A stretch of 64,000 nt of DNA from Trichosporon coremiiforme (taxonomy: Eukaryota > Basidiomycota > Tremellomycetes > Trichosporonales > Trichosporonaceae): assembly GCA_039545355.1 (NCBI GenBank), contig BCJJ01000012.1, forward strand, positions 389,067 through 453,066, in the 5' to 3' direction. Position numbers and translations under genes: made by a program. The notes below the pieces were generated by a model. That model did no database searches. It was not told the DNA's origin and worked only from the letters and a program-made list of their open reading frames with translations. Within the stretch, counting starts at the first letter, position 1, and each line of letters starts with the position of its first letter. This document shows, piece after piece, positions 1 through 13,009 of this stretch.

Positions 1-3000
1 GAGAACCCGGGGGCCGAGAGCTTGCTTGCTTGCGTGCCAAGAAATACCAGTGTGGCCCATCGGTGCACTCCGACAGAAGTCTCGATCTCAATCTTGGAGC
101 TACGAGGCCGAGGCAACGAGGCATCAGATACAAGAGATAGGCAGCGCAGCGACCCGACTTGCCTGCCGTCTCACAGTCTCACCAGTTTGCCGCCTCATCC
201 GCCCTGAGTCACTTCTGTGAGACCAGGTTTCGTGCCCGTGTCCGTGGGCTGGGCTGCGATGGGCGGGGCGGGGCGGGTCCACCGATGCGCCCACAAGCGC
301 TCATGGCGCTTGGAGCGGCACACAAACGGCGTCTGGCCCGCCATTCTCGTCCAGCCTGTTTGCAGCAGAACGTGCAGCAGCTTGCAGGTGACCCAAACGG
401 CATCGGCCCGATCCAATAATGTGCCGACCTCCCATGCCTCCCACGTAGTGCTCGTACCTTGTCCGTGCTGAGGCACGACGGCGGCACGTTGGCACGCAAG
501 CAAGGAACGTGAAGCGTTTGTTCCACTTGCAACACTTGCAGTCCAGGCTCTGGTCCATGGTACCCGTAGAGTGGTGTGCTCGGGTGCATTCCGACCAGCA
601 CGCGAGCAACGCAAAGCAACTAGTGTCACTTGTCTGTTCAATGTCTTACGCGTCCAGCCCCTGTATCCACTGTAGTTCCAGCAACTTAACTTGTTCCAGC
701 AGCGCTGCTACGCACCGCAGCTTAGCACCTCTGCGTTTAGCGACGTAGCCGAATGCAATCGTCAACTTAGTCTGCTCGCCAGGAGCGGCGAGCGAGCGAG
801 CGGCGAACGTGCTGTGCTTCCATGCCTCAGTCCGCGCTCTCGCATGTGTCAGCTGCACCAATAGCTGACGTGCGCGCCGCTGCGCCCGTTCCACCGTACC
901 TTCCATTGCTGCCAGCCAGTGCACCAGACACACCAACGTTCCAGTTCTGGTATTCTGACACGCTGACGCCAGCCCAACCACCCAGCAGCCAGTGGCCCAG
1001 CCGACCGGCCCAGCCATGGAATGGCATACCTCGGACCCGTCGCCTGTCTGGCCTGCCTGCACGTTTGGCACTTTGGTACCTTGGCAAGTGGTGTGCAGGG
1101 TAAGGGTGGCACACTGTGGCGTTGATGAGATCTCGGAGGGAAAACTGCCGCACCACTGTGTCGTCTGCTGTTCAGACGCAGAGGGCAGGCAGAGCAGGAC
1201 TAGCCACAGGGGTGTGTTTTCTGCGAGACATGATTGCAACCCTCGAATGGGCGGCGTTTGCTCTGGCGTGCTTTATCCCTCGTTGCGCTTTCGGACGCAG
1301 ATATCACTAGCAGGTAACATGCCGGAGAAGAACGATGGGTGTGGGCAGCCCAAAAGAGGAGTGGGTCGGAAAGCTCCAGGACTCCAGTAGCCCCTGCCAA
1401 GGGCCAAGCAAACAGACGACCCAATCACCAGGGACAGACAGCACAATAAGGGACGACACAAACTGACTCAGGCACTTCACCCTCTTTCCACCGGAATCAC
1501 CACTGGCACACGGCCATGCTGTAAAATGTAATTGCGAGGCCTCGTGGCCCTTCCTGTTTCTTCCGCGTCTGTATTGCGTCTCCGCTGCTGTGGGCCCGCC
1601 ATTGCTCAGGACTCCACCGGCGGCCGGCAAATTCCATCGATTCCAGCAGCTTGCTCACCGCCCAAGGCTACCGATGGCCTTCCAACCTCGATTGGTCGGT
1701 TATTTCTCTGCTCTGAATTTTTCTCGGAACACCACTAAAAGCCCTCTCAGCCATGCAAACGCCCGTCCCATTCACCGAGGCGCATACCGCACCTCTTCCC
1801 CTTCTCCATCCTTACACCGGCCTAACATCTCTTCGCCCGAAGCTATAAGGGGCACATTTGGTTCTGCCGCTTCGCTAAAGCTGATAACAGTCACCGAGAC
1901 CGGAACAGAGACGGTCCAGAACTTCTCATGAGCTGGCTGAGCCTGGCTTGAGACCTCCGCATTCGGACTCGGCGAACTGGGTTCGGAGCCATGCACAATC
2001 TGATTTCGCCTGTAGGCCCACTATGCCCATGGCCCATGGCCCACTACTGCACCGGTAGATCTTATGCATGGAGCAGACCGAGCAGACCGAGGCACAAATA
2101 CGAGATCTCACTAGATCTAAAGGACTGCGGTAATTGCTCATTTAGATTTTTCGTGGGCCGTGAACAATAGAAACAGTGTCCGGAACGGACAGAGGACGGA
2201 CAACGGACGACGGGCACGACGGACAATTATGTGGAGTGTCATGGGTACGACTATGCAGGTCTGTGGGAGTCACGAGCGATGCATGCGACTCCCCAGTCAG
2301 TCAGATCTCGGAGCGACGTGTCGCAGCTTCAGGCTCACTCCAGGACTCGCAGACACGGTCAGGAGAACAGGACACAACCTGGAACCGGTGATGAATGCCC
2401 TTTGAGTTGTGTCGTTCCTGTCTCGCGCCCAGTGCATGCCGGCGGAGAGAGCTCCGTCACTTTGTCCCAGCAGTAATTGGCCGCAACCGATTCGGTGTCT
2501 CTGACCAAGTCCTGCAATGGTCTGCAATCTCCTGGCAATCTCCAGGACACTGGTGCTCCTGCACTCCTCGCTCGAGATAGTGCTATTCCTGCCACTCCTT
2601 ACTCCACAACCCCCCAATCTGTACGCAATCTCAATCTCCCCTCGATCTCCTGACCGACCTTGGGGCAGCGCAGTTCCTGTGCCGGGGGGCAGTACAGAAC
2701 TACGTACTGATACCGGATCGGATGCAAGATGCGTTGCCGTAATCCGCAGGCATCCTCAGGCTTGGACCAACGCCACCTCTGCGCCAATCTAGTGAATTGA
2801 CTCTTGCGCCACTACTGATGTCTTGGCCGACTCCTAGCACTGGAGGCTTGGACCCGACTGAAGCGACGTACTGACAGGCCGGCTCCGAAGCTAGCTCTTT
2901 GTTCTGCTGGAGTCGTGCGTGCGATGTCACCTTGGGAAGCACGTAAGAGAACCCAAGGTACTGGTGACGAGAGGAGGGAGACGGGAACGAATCAGCGGCC

Positions 3001-3579
3001 CGTGAGGTGATTGCCCACTGTGCTTATCCACAGGAACCGACTTGACTTCAGCCGGAAGACCCAGATTCGAACGTCGCGTGCCGTGAAAGCAAGCCGCAGG
3101 CACACTTTCCGCGACCGGTATGACGGCCTGACGGAGCGGTACGCAGAACTGGAACGGTACGGCAGTGCGGCACCACGGCAGGCGCATTACGAGAACCGAG
3201 ATTTGAGCGCACCCGTTGCACCCGTCTCCGCGACTTGATGCACCCTGTTGGACCCTGCCGGCCTATGACATTCGACCAGATCTCGCAGTGTCTTACACCC
3301 AGGGTATGCATGCCTGACCTCCTGCCTGTACTAGGTATCCCAGATGCGAATGAGTGAATGACGGAGACGCCCGACGCGTCGCCCCAGCACCTGCACGCGT
3401 AGTCCGTAGCCCACCCCACACAGCCCTTCTCCCTCTCCTGGCCCTCGTCTGCGTCCTCGCCCGACCCAGCTCTGACCGACCCTACGCTTCGACCCGGCGC
3501 CGCTTACGAATAAACTGCTCTCTAGCGCTCAGCCAGTCCGCAATTTCGGCTCAGCCGCACCTTCTTCTGCATTCTGTCG

Positions 3580-3591
3580 CCCCCCCCCCCC
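3580..3591. repeat. C12 homopolymer
   Basis: Twelve consecutive C residues inside the gene-poor segment. It is a likely site of length variation or sequencing error. Confidence 0.9.
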
Positions 3592-4236
3592 GTCGGCCGT
3601 ATTGCCCTAGCTCGTTGCAGCGTTAGGCTCACAGCATACATGCAGATTTGTTTTGTGGCGACAATGACGATCAACCTGGCGCACCATTGGCGCACGCCAG
3701 AGCGCCCGTACCCCGGGCCAGTCGATGCGAAGAACGAGCGAGAGGTGTGAAGGCGGCAATGGCGTTCTGCAACGCTCAGCGGCGCGGCGGCGCCGCAGAG
3801 GACAGCCTCCTCGCTTCCTCCAGATCTTCCGGACATCAAAGCAGGTGTATCAGAGTACTCCGCCATGATGCGCAGGCCCCTCCACCCCTCCGGCCCTCCG
3901 CATGATTCGGCACCATTTGGGCGCCCAACTTGATTTTGTGTGATGTGCGCTATGTGGCGACGGATAGCGCGAGGCCGCGAGGCGTTGCTGGCGTGGCTGG
4001 CCGCTGGCGTCGGGGCGCTCTGTCGGGGCTTGACTGTCGGGGCTTTGCTGTCGGGGCGAACGGGCGTCGGTCTTGATCTAGTCGGACTCGAGGCATACCA
4101 CTCGATCACAAAATGCGCTATGCACCATGCGTGCCACGCTGCTCCGTGTGGCTTGCCTCGCAGCTTCGCGGAGCACCATGGATGTGGATCAGTGGGCGCA
4201 CGCCAGCAAGCCCACTCGTCATCTCCGCCATGATCG

Positions 4237-4268
4237 CATGACCGCATGACCGCATGACCGCATGACCG
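4237..4268. repeat. Octamer tandem repeat CATGACCG x4
   Basis: Four perfect head-to-tail copies of CATGACCG, flanked on both sides by degenerate copies (CATGATCG, CACGATCG). It lies in non-coding sequence. Confidence 0.95.
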
Positions 4269-5424
4269 CACGATCGCATGATCGTATGCGCTGTCGATCC
4301 GCCGCCATGCGCAGCGGACGCCGAGGCGTTCATGCTACGCCTCTTGCTTAACCGGCTCCGCAGGCTCCGCGACGCCCTCCGCTAATGAACGAATGCACCT
4401 AGCGATCAAATCACGGACAGCAACTCGGATACCCCGCACTCGCGATCGAAACGTCGAAGCTTGTTGACATGTGCATGTAGCATTTCATGGCGCAAGCGAC
4501 GATCACGAGGCGTATTCATGCACGCTTCTACCTCCGTTCTGGTCGCGCTAGGGTGCGCTTAATGCGTGAAGCTCGGTGCACCACGTTGGGATCAATCAGT
4601 ATGCAACCGCACGATGCAACGCGCGCACCAACATTGCAAGCGAGAGCCATTGAGCCAGGGTTAAGACAGTCTTCAAGGGTATAGCAGAGTTCGGTGCAAT
4701 GGTAATATGAAAGGCTAATGAGGGTTCCTGGACGAATGATTACAGCTCATGGTTTCCATTTGCGTTTGGCACCGCAATATGCGCAAGCAGGAAAGTGCGG
4801 GCTGACCGCCGAGGTATTGCAATCGTAATTATCACCTCCGAGCCAGCGGAGGCTCGAGCCGAGCCTCTGGAGCCGCACGAGCCGCACAAGCCGCTCACAC
4901 TAATGCGCGCAATGCCGTCATCACACGTCCGCGCGGTATTCTTCTTATGCTCTACCCTGCTCGCGCTGCTCGCACGCGAGAGCAATACAGCCTGCGCAGA
5001 GCTTCAAGCTCGGAACCTAACCTTGGGAGGGCGATAATTTCATGGTTAATCGCAATAAACGATCGCCGGTGTGGACCCGTGTGGAAGTGCCTTGAGCGAC
5101 ATATCCGCGCTCGTTTCCGCTCATTACTTGTCTGCCTGCCGTCCTCCTCTTGTTCGATCCGGGGATCGCTCCCGGCTCTCGTTCCGGGTCGTCCCTGCAC
5201 TTACCCACTTGCCGGCGTTCCTGCATTTCCTAAGTGCTTCATTAACACGGCATCCGCGTCCAGAGAACGGGAATGGGACTGACGTGTGATGATGCCAGAT
5301 TCCACGCTTGCCGTTCTTCCGCGATGCCGAACAAGTACAGCACGCCGAGCTTCCACTGCCTCGGGGCCGGGAACTTTCCGCAGCACGTCATGAGGAACGC
5401 AACTCTGCTCGTGGGCTCTCCACT

Positions 5425-5460
5425 CCACAGACCCACAGACCCACAGACCCACAGACCCAC
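5425..5460. repeat. Octamer tandem repeat ACCCACAG x4-5
   Basis: The unit ACCCACAG is repeated about four and a half times without interruption. The eight-base period matches the repeat at 4237-4268 but the unit is unrelated. Confidence 0.95.
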
Positions 5461-7113
5461 TGCAGACAGTCACCGCATCTCGTCACCACCCACTGTGATA
5501 GCAGAGGGCGAGCGTCGTCGACGGCTGCCGGGCCGGTCACGGAGCAGCGGGGCTCGAAATACTCCTAAAGTCTCGGAGAAGTCGTCGGTGAGTGCGCAGC
5601 GCGCAGCGGGCAGTGTACAGCACAGACGTGCGTTGTCACCATTGCGTTGGCCTCGCTTGCAGAGCGCAGCGCGGACCATTGACCCTATTCACGAGCAAAG
5701 CATTGAGCTGAACTTCGGACACATGGTTCTGTCGTTTAAACTCACGCACTCGCGCACCGAGCTCGGACACTGCGCATGGTGCTTTACGCTACGCACGCTA
5801 GTGACTCATTGCAGCGTGCGTGCAGAGTACGACGTGCCCGATACCCTGGGTCAAGTGGAGCTTGCGACGAGCTGTTCAATTCCAGTGCGAGTCCCTGTCG
5901 CAAGAATCCTTTCAGCGTGCTTCGTCAACCCCGCCCCCGAAACGCTTAATCAACCGTGTTCGAGTTTATCCTGCATTCATCGCAGCATCCTCGCCAGCAG
6001 CACTAAGCAGCACGAGCTAAAGATGACCCTCGGCCAGCAAAGCTAGGGGCAAGGAACGCACAGGGAGGGAACGAGGAATTGGAAGCGACAATGTATCCTC
6101 GGGGCATTGAGCTTGGCGGAAGCGCGGATATCCGCCGTCGAGGATTTCTGACGTCGAGACGATCACTTCGGCCAGGACAACCCCCTACGGCCCAGGAGAC
6201 GCTGAGAGCCTCTCAATTGCTAGCCCGACGTACGCACTACCCGTGCCATTCACGGTTCTGCGCCCGCAAGCCCGCAGATCACTCATCCGAAGCCATTCGC
6301 GCGCATACCGCCGGCTTGCGGCACCGCGCTTCTCCTTCGCGCGCGCTCGGTCGCGGTTAAGTCCTGGACTAACGAGTTGCGGGTCACGTCGGTCTCGGGC
6401 AGTCGCGACGTGCGACGCGGGCACGCGACGCGGGCAGCGGGCACTCATCGCCAGCACTAGCTCCATACGTACGGCCGGTATTCTAGGTGCGCCTCTAGGA
6501 CAGGATGGGCCTGAAGTTGCACTCAAAAAATCATCGCTGTTTTTAAAGCGTAAGCATAAGTCTATCGAGCTGCGACGATCTGCCAGCGCCACACTTTAAC
6601 CCTCCTCTCACTGCGTACCAACTTCGTCTCGGGCGTCGGATCGGTACAGAACTGTTCCTCTCAACGAAGCGGATACGTACCTGCTCCCTTGCTCCATGTG
6701 CTCGGTCCTCGGGTTCCGGTTCATTCGTCCCTCTGCCGAAGCATAAGAGCGTAGAAAAAGTGTGCGGCTGTCGAAGCAAATCGCAACGCCTGGATAACAC
6801 GTTACTCCGGTGCCCAAACGCCTCGTGCCCCCAAAGTCGTTACTGGATACGCCAACTGACGCCCAGCGCGCCAGACTCGATTCCAGCACCTCTGAACACT
6901 AACCCCCGAGCCGCACGGTTACGCCACGTTTCGCCATCCCGTCTTTGTTGACTTGTTTCGCCATCTGCGCCGATCTTCCCCGCTGACTGACCCCACATCA
7001 CTGACTGTCGTTCACTTCGCCGCATGCATGACCGAGCAGGTAGTGTAGCGCGCCAAGTGCCGGGGTAGACGCCGTTTGCGGCAGGTTCCGTGCGAAAGAA
7101 GGGCCAAGAGGCC

Positions 7114-7120
7114 TATAAAA
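7114..7120 (+). promoter_or_regulatory. TATA box-like element upstream of the aminopeptidase
   Basis: TATAAAA lies 182 bp upstream of the aminopeptidase ATG on the same strand. A CACGTG E-box follows at 7141-7146. The transcription start is not visible in the sequence, so the assignment is inferred from position. Confidence 0.5.
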
Positions 7121-7140
7121 AGCGCTGGATGACAGGGAAC

Positions 7141-7146
7141 CACGTG
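7141..7146. promoter_or_regulatory. CACGTG E-box
   Basis: The palindrome CACGTG, in the context CCACGTGAC, lies about 155 bp before the aminopeptidase start. The same core recurs in several other intergenic regions of this window. In fungi it is bound by bHLH factors such as Cbf1. Confidence 0.45.
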
Positions 7147-7301
7147 ACTTTGGGTGGCTTTGGCGCGGGGACCCACACGGTCGCACATGGGCAGTGGGTG
7201 CGACAGCGCGCATCCGTCGCACGAAGCCGAATACAAGGTAGTGTCCACCTTCCAAGCTGTTCTTCTCCATCGGACTCTACCCCATCCAAAGGAAGAAGAA
7301 C

Positions 7302-9130
7302 ATGGTACGTCCCCTCCTCCGTCTCGCGCGCTCCAACGCCATCGCCTCCTCGAGCCGGACACGCATCGCGACGACGTCCTCGGCGTCGGCTTCGCGAGCT
7401 CTGTTCTCATCCGCCGCGAACAAGCGTCTTCCCTCTTCTGTCCGGAGCGATGTGCGTCCCCGCACTGCTGCGACCGTCCCCGCCGCGCCCCGCATGACCT
7501 GGTCGAGGGCCTCATCTCACACCGCACAGGCCGCTATTCCCCAGACCCCCGACGTGAAGGTTACTGCCGCTGCCCCCGGCCAGCTCTCTGGCATTGACGC
7601 CGCGATCGTCGCCGTCGTGAGCTCAGAGGGCTCGCCCGAGCTCGTTGGCAACGTCGACAGCGTCAACATCAAGACTGTGCAGCAGCTCAAGAAGCTCGGC
7701 TTCAAGGGTAAGGCCCAGTCGACCGTCATTGTCCCCGGCGGCGAGAACGACGCCGCCCCCGTCCTCCTCTTCGTCGGCCTCGGCGAGCAGCCCAAGGACG
7801 GCTTCAAGCCCGAGACCCTCCGTCGCGCTGCTGGTGTTGCTGTTCGTGCCGCCGGTGCCGCAGAGCTCAAGAACGTTGCGGTTATCTTCCCCGCCGAGAC
7901 CCCCGAGGCTGTCGTTGCCGTCGCTGAGGGTGCCTCGCTCGGTACCTACACCTGGAACCAGTACAAGGCCGAGAAGCCCAAGGGTGTCGAGAGCATCCAG
8001 ATCGTGACCAAGGACGAGGACGCTGTTCGCCGTGCCGAGATTGCTGCCCGCCACACCAAGCGCGCCCGCGACCTCGTCAACACTCCCCCCAACTTCCTCT
8101 ACCCCGCCACTTTCGCCGAGCAGGCCCAGAAGGCTGCCGAGGGCCTTGACAACGTCACCGTTGAGGTCTGGGACGAGAAGAAGCTCAAGGACGAGCGCAT
8201 GGGCGGTATCCTCGGTGTCTGCCAGGGAAGCCAGCACACACCCCGCCTTGTCAAGATCTCGTACGCCCCCTCGGGTGCCAGCAAGAAGCTCTCCATCGTC
8301 GGCAAGGGCATCACCTTCGACTCTGGTGGTATCTCGCTCAAGCCCTCGAAGGGCATGCACGAGATGAAGGGCGACATGGGCGGTGCCGCCGCCACTCTCC
8401 AGGCCGTCCTCTGTGCCGCCGAGCTCAAGCTCCCCGTCAACGTCACCGGCTTCCTCTGTCTCGCCGAGAACATGCCCTCGGGCTCTGCGCTCAAGAACGG
8501 CGACGTCATCACCCAGCGCACCGGCACGACCGTCCAGATCCTCAACACTGATGCCGAGGGCCGTCTTGTTCTCGCTGACGGTCTCGCCGTCGCCCAGTCC
8601 AAGGAGACCGGCTACGGTACCGAGGAGTCCGAGCCCGACCTCCTCCTCGACATTGCCACCCTCACCGGCGCTCAGATGGCTGCCCTCGGTACCCGCACCG
8701 CCGGCCTCATGGGCGACGACAAGGCCATCGAGGCCGTCCGCGCCGCCTCGGGCCGCTCCGGTGAGCAGTTCTGGGCCATGCCCTTCCCCGACGAGATGCT
8801 CGAGGACATCAAGTCCACCACTGCCGACCTCGACAACATCGGCTCCGTCCCCTGGGGCGGTATGCTGAAGGCTGGAATCTTCGTGAGTACAACAGGCACG
8901 CTGAGCAAAGCGAGGCGCGCGAGATGCCTCAAACGCAGTGCTGCCTTGACAGAACCGCCAGCTAACATTCCCAGCTCCAGCAGTTCGCCGGCAAGCAGGG
9001 CAACTGGGGCCACCTCGACATTGCCGGTCCCTCGGGCAACTTTGGCAAGCCGCACGGTTACACCTCGACCGAGGGCACCGGCTTCGGTGTTCGCACGCTC
9101 GTTGAGGTCGCCAAGGGTCTCGCCCAGTAG
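7302..9130 (+). CDS. Leucyl aminopeptidase, M17 family, probably mitochondrial
   Basis: This is a two-metal aminopeptidase that removes N-terminal residues from peptides. Exons are 7302-8882 and 8975-9130, joined in phase 0 across a 92-bp GTGAGT...CAG intron, giving 578 residues. The M17 catalytic half is clear: KGITFDSGG, then GDMGGAAAT, then the family signature NTDAEGRL near residue 415. The first 65 or so residues are rich in Arg, Ser and Ala with almost no acidic residues and look like a mitochondrial presequence; localisation is inferred from that. Without splicing, the frame runs through the intron into antisense EFL1, giving a false 1114-codon open frame. The stop is only 100 bp from the convergent EFL1 stop, so the two 3' ends probably overlap. 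Confidence 0.93.
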
Positions 9131-9230
9131 AAGGGAGCGTAGAGTTGGTGTTAGAAGTCCAAAATGCATACAGTGCAACAGCACAACCGCGAAGATTTAC
9201 AAATTGTGCATGCTGATTGATCTATTTTTA

Positions 9231-12200
9231 CTAACGCTTGAGAGTACGCTGCTTCTCGGCGCTGACGACGAGTCGCTTCCTGACCTCGAGACCCTTCCTG
9301 CGCCTGACCTGCTCCATGTAGGCCAGAGCGGGGTTCTCCCTGTCCGCAATCTCGCCCAGGTCCTCGAGCTCCTCCTGCGTAGTAGGCACCCAGAAGGGGT
9401 CGATGCCGAGCACCTCGCGGAATCCAGCGAAGATAAGCTGCGGCTGCGCCGCTCCACTCGTCTTCTTACGGATCTCATCGACGAAACCGAAACTCTCAAC
9501 GACAGGCATCTCGGCGCGAATCGTGAAGAAATCAGTACCGGACTTCATCTCCTCGCTCGTGATCTTTCCGCGGCGGCGGTTCAGGACCGCGTACACCTTG
9601 CCCAACACGTCCGAGGAGGCCTGCACGTCGCACGCGTACATGGCCAACTTAAGACGGGGGGACCAGTCGAGCAGGCCCTGACGGAACGCATCGCGAGCCG
9701 AGGAGATGAGGGACCCGACGACGGCGTGCGAGCTGGTAGAGGTCGACTTGGACGCGTCGTACCGCACATGCTCGACGACGTAGGCCATGCCAACGACGGG
9801 CTCGGCACAAAGCGGGCCCTGGAGGTTGGCGAGCTGGAATCCGGCCTCGAGAGAGTGATCAAAGTCGCGCGCCATGCGCGCTTCGTCCTTCTTCTCCGCC
9901 TCGCCCACAATCTCGACACCGCCGACGGCGGCGGCCTGGGCGGCAGCGAGAGCTTCAGCGGCAGACTGGCCGCGCTCACGGGCTGCGGCAAAGAGGGCTT
10001 CACGCTGACGCAGACGAGTATGACTGGAACCAACGGGGTCAAGGAGGATGTTGGCGCCGACGCGGCGGGGTCCGAATGCCCAGATCCGGTCGGCCGCGCC
10101 GGCCCACTCTGGTCCCGCCTTGTCGAACAAAGCGGAGAGCTGGGTCCAGAACTCGTCTACGGGCATGGAGCGCGTCTCCTCGTTGCGTTCCTCGACTGTC
10201 GCGTCCTCCTCCTCGTCCTCGCTGTCGCTGTCGTCCTCTTCGGCCGTAGACTTGGGCGTATCGGTTCCGTCAGCCGTGGGCTTGGAGGTGGCCTTGGCCG
10301 CGTCAGGCTTCGCCTTTGTGAACATGCTCGCGATGGTCGACTGGTGCGCGAGCAGGAACTCGGTGATGTTCTCGGGCAATGGGATCGCGCGGACTTGGAC
10401 CTCGACGAGGCCGTCGTAGATCGCGCTCGTGATTGTGCCGCGCGCACCGCCCTCCTTCGGCGGGGCCATGTCGGGCGCCTTGATCGCCGTCTCACGGAAG
10501 GGCACAATCGGCTCCGAAACAGTCAGGTCGCACTTTGCAAACCGCTCCTTCAGGTCACGCACGCAGCGCTCGAGGTGCAGTTCGCCCGCCGTCAGGATGA
10601 CGTGCTCTCCCGTCTCCTGCACGAGATACTCGGCACAGGGGTCTGAGGCGTTCAGAACCTTGAGACCCGCGACGAGCTTGGGCATCTCCGACGGGTTGAC
10701 GGGCTCGACGGCGACGCGCAGGATGGGCGCACCGCCCATGTTGACGGACGCGAGGTTGACGGGCTCGGCCGTGCGCGCGTTCAGCGTGCCGGCACGGTGG
10801 ACTACGCCCTCGAACCCGCCGACGGCGCAAACGTGACCGGCGGGAACGGAGTCAACAGGGGACAGGTCTCGGCCCATCATCATGTACAGGTCTCCAACCT
10901 TTGCCGTGCGCACCCACCGCGCGTTGCGCTTGTGGTTTGGGCCAAGGGACGCGTCGTACTTCGGCAGAGTCACTGTGACCTCGTCGCCCTTGCGGAGGGT
11001 GGAGGCAAACACGCGGGCAAAGCCGAGGAGGACCTCGTCGTCCTGGTTCTGCTTCGCTTCTTCCTGCGCCGCGATGTGTTCGGGCGCGCTCTCCTCGAGC
11101 GAGAGCTCCTGCAGCGGGCGTCCGAGCTCTTCGGCCGTCTTATCGCCCGCGGCGGCGGCAGCAGCACGCCTTTCACGTTCGATACGACCGCGCTCACGCA
11201 TCTCCTCGGCCGTCATCTCTCGTGGTCTGTGCTCGGGCAGCTCGGAGCGGCGCACCGCAAACATCTTGGAGACGTACGTCACCATCGGCGCAGAGTCGGA
11301 CTGGTCGCACGTGTAGAGCGCCTCCTCCGTCTTGTTCTCCGGCTGAAGCGGCGTGGACGACGCAGCAGCCTCCTCGGGGTGCAGCATGAAGGGGCACCGG
11401 ACTGCCTGAGCCGCATTTGGGGGCGGGATCACGTCCACGACAGCCTGGAACGTCGCCGTGCTCAGCGGGAGCCACTGCTGCATGATGGTCGTGAGGAGGG
11501 GGCGGGTGTCCTTGCTCTTGAGCTCTCGGGGGGCGACGCGGACGCCGAGAGCCTTCACAATCTTCTCCGTAGCTTCAGGCGTGTACTGGTGCTGTTCCAG
11601 AACCGTGTCGTACACGCGCCAGATGTTCTCAAGCACGAACTGGACGAAGAGCGGCTTGAGCGGACGTCCGTTCAAGCCCTTGCGCGAGACGACGCGCTTC
11701 GTCTTCGGATCGAGGTACCACTCTCCCCAGAGCGCACGGCGGAGGTTTGCCTCCTTGACGCCTAGCTTGTCGGCATAGAGGCGCGCAAATTTGCCGAGGC
11801 GGAACGCCCAGCCGTCAATCGCACTGGCGAAGAGGACGTTCCCCCGCTCAGGGGAGAAGTAGATGTCCTCGTCCTCGCGCTCCTCGAACTCCTCCTCGGG
11901 CGCGTCGTCTGTCAGGTCTCCGTTCGCGGCAGCTTCGGCGCGCTCCGCGAGACGCTTCTCGCGCGCCTCGCGCCATCGCAGGTCGTCCTCCATACGCTCC
12001 GAGGCGAAGAACGAGCCCATGACGGCGTTCACCTGCTCGATCAAGCGCGCGATGTGGTGGTACGCTTCCAGGGGGGTAAGCTGGAGCTCGGTGATGAGAC
12101 GGTCCATCTTGTTGATGACCAGGAGTGGTCGGAGACGGTCGATCCACGCTCGTCGCAGCACGGCGATGGTCTGCGTGCACACGCCCTCCCAAACATCGAC

Positions 12201-12667
12201 GAGCACGAGCGCTCCGTCGCACAAACGCGACGCAGTTGAGACCTCGGACGCAAAATCGACATGTCCAGGCGTGTCGATCAGGTTGCACACATGCTTCGCG
12301 GCAACGGCTGCATGTTAGCTGAATTCCCGTGAAGAGGGGAGCTACTGGACGCCGCTGCGGGCTTCTCCATCGACAAGGATCCGGCAGCTCCTGATGTCCT
12401 GATGCACTCACGCTTTCCATCTGGTCCCGGTCGCATCATATCGAATCGCAAGCTGACCGCCGAGCTCTCCATCGTGATACCGCGCTCCTGCTCGTCTTCT
12501 CGGCTGTCGAGGAAGCGGAGCTTGCCAGCGAGTCGGGTCGAGATGATGTTGTTGGACGACAGGAGCGAGTCGGCGAACGACGTCTTGCCGTGGTCGACGT
12601 GCGCGATGATTGTCACGTTGCGCGTGTTAGCCAGCGGCGCCGCATATGTCGGTGCTTGTGCTGGCAT
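9231..12667 (-). CDS. EFL1: Elongation factor-like GTPase 1, 60S ribosome maturation
   Basis: EFL1 (Ria1) is a cytoplasmic EF-2-like GTPase that works with Sdo1/SBDS to release the anti-association factor Tif6/eIF6 from pre-60S subunits. Exon 1 is 12412-12667 and exon 2 is 9231-12307, joined in phase 1 across a 104-bp GTGAGT...CAG intron, giving 1110 residues. Visible GTPase motifs are G1 AHVDHGKT (residues 22-29), G2 in [10 protein letters not shown]3 DTPGH and G4 NKMD. The EF-2-type domains II-V follow, interrupted by acidic, low-complexity insertions (a D/E-rich stretch encoded near 10,200) typical of EFL1 and not of EF-2. The protein is longer than EF-2 (about 840 residues) and close to EFL1 length, which supports the choice. 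The last residues are LKR before TAG. Confidence 0.95.
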
Positions 12668-12922
12668 TGTTTTGAGAGTTGGTGGTGTATGAGGTAGAGA
12701 AGGGTTGACCAAGGGAAAAGCTGGCCGAATCTCTCTGTCAGCAGTGACGCATTTGAAGATTGTCGGTGGCAATCTGTGTCGATCTTCGGATCCGAACCGG
12801 CCTCCACCGGCCTCCACTCGAGTAGCTCAAGGTATTTTTCGGATCCTTCGATCAGAAACCCCCCACCTCCTGCATCTTCAGCAAACGTTGCATGGACCGT
12901 GCAGAGGCCCAAAAACGTACGC

Positions 12923-13009
12923 TGGACGACTTAGGAATCGAACCAAAGACCTCGTCAATGCTAGCAGATGAATGCTAATGACGCGCTCTACCAACTGAGC
13001 TAGACGCCC
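12923..13009 (-). tRNA. tRNA-Ala(AGC) with 14-nt intron
   Basis: The reverse strand folds as a tRNA: acceptor GGGCGTC pairs with GTCGTCC including the alanine identity pair G3:U70; D arm GCTC/GAGC; anticodon stem CGTCA/TGACG with loop TTAGCAT, so the anticodon is AGC; T arm GGTTCGATTCC; discriminator A73. A 14-nt insertion after base 37 is the canonical position for a nuclear tRNA intron. Length is 87 nt (73 mature plus 14). A TTACGTAA palindrome starts 7 bp upstream of the 5' end. Confidence 0.95.

Larger units (their letters stand above)
1..7113. other. Gene-poor 7.1 kb segment
   Basis: I see no convincing gene here on either strand. Open frames of up to about 257 codons exist (for example 5273-6046 on + and 3522-4271 on -), but they have low-complexity, arginine- and serine-rich translations, no recognisable domain, and overlap equally long frames on the other strand. 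There is no reverse transcriptase, transposase or rRNA similarity that I can recognise. The segment holds two octamer tandem repeats (4237-4268 and 5425-5460) and a C12 tract at 3580-3591. It may be regulatory, a decayed region, or hold a non-coding transcript; the sequence alone does not say. Confidence 0.5.

Noticed and set aside
3522..4271. 249-codon reverse-strand frame in the gene-poor segment
   Set aside because: It reads through the C12 tract and the CATGACCG repeat and has no protein-like core.
5273..6046. 257-codon forward frame in the gene-poor segment
   Set aside because: No recognisable domain, runs through the octamer repeat, and has low-complexity composition.
7302..10646. Continuous 1114-codon forward frame
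   Set aside because: The first 527 codons are the aminopeptidase exon. The frame then runs through its intron, past the true stop in another frame, and along the antisense strand of EFL1, giving leucine/arginine-rich nonsense.
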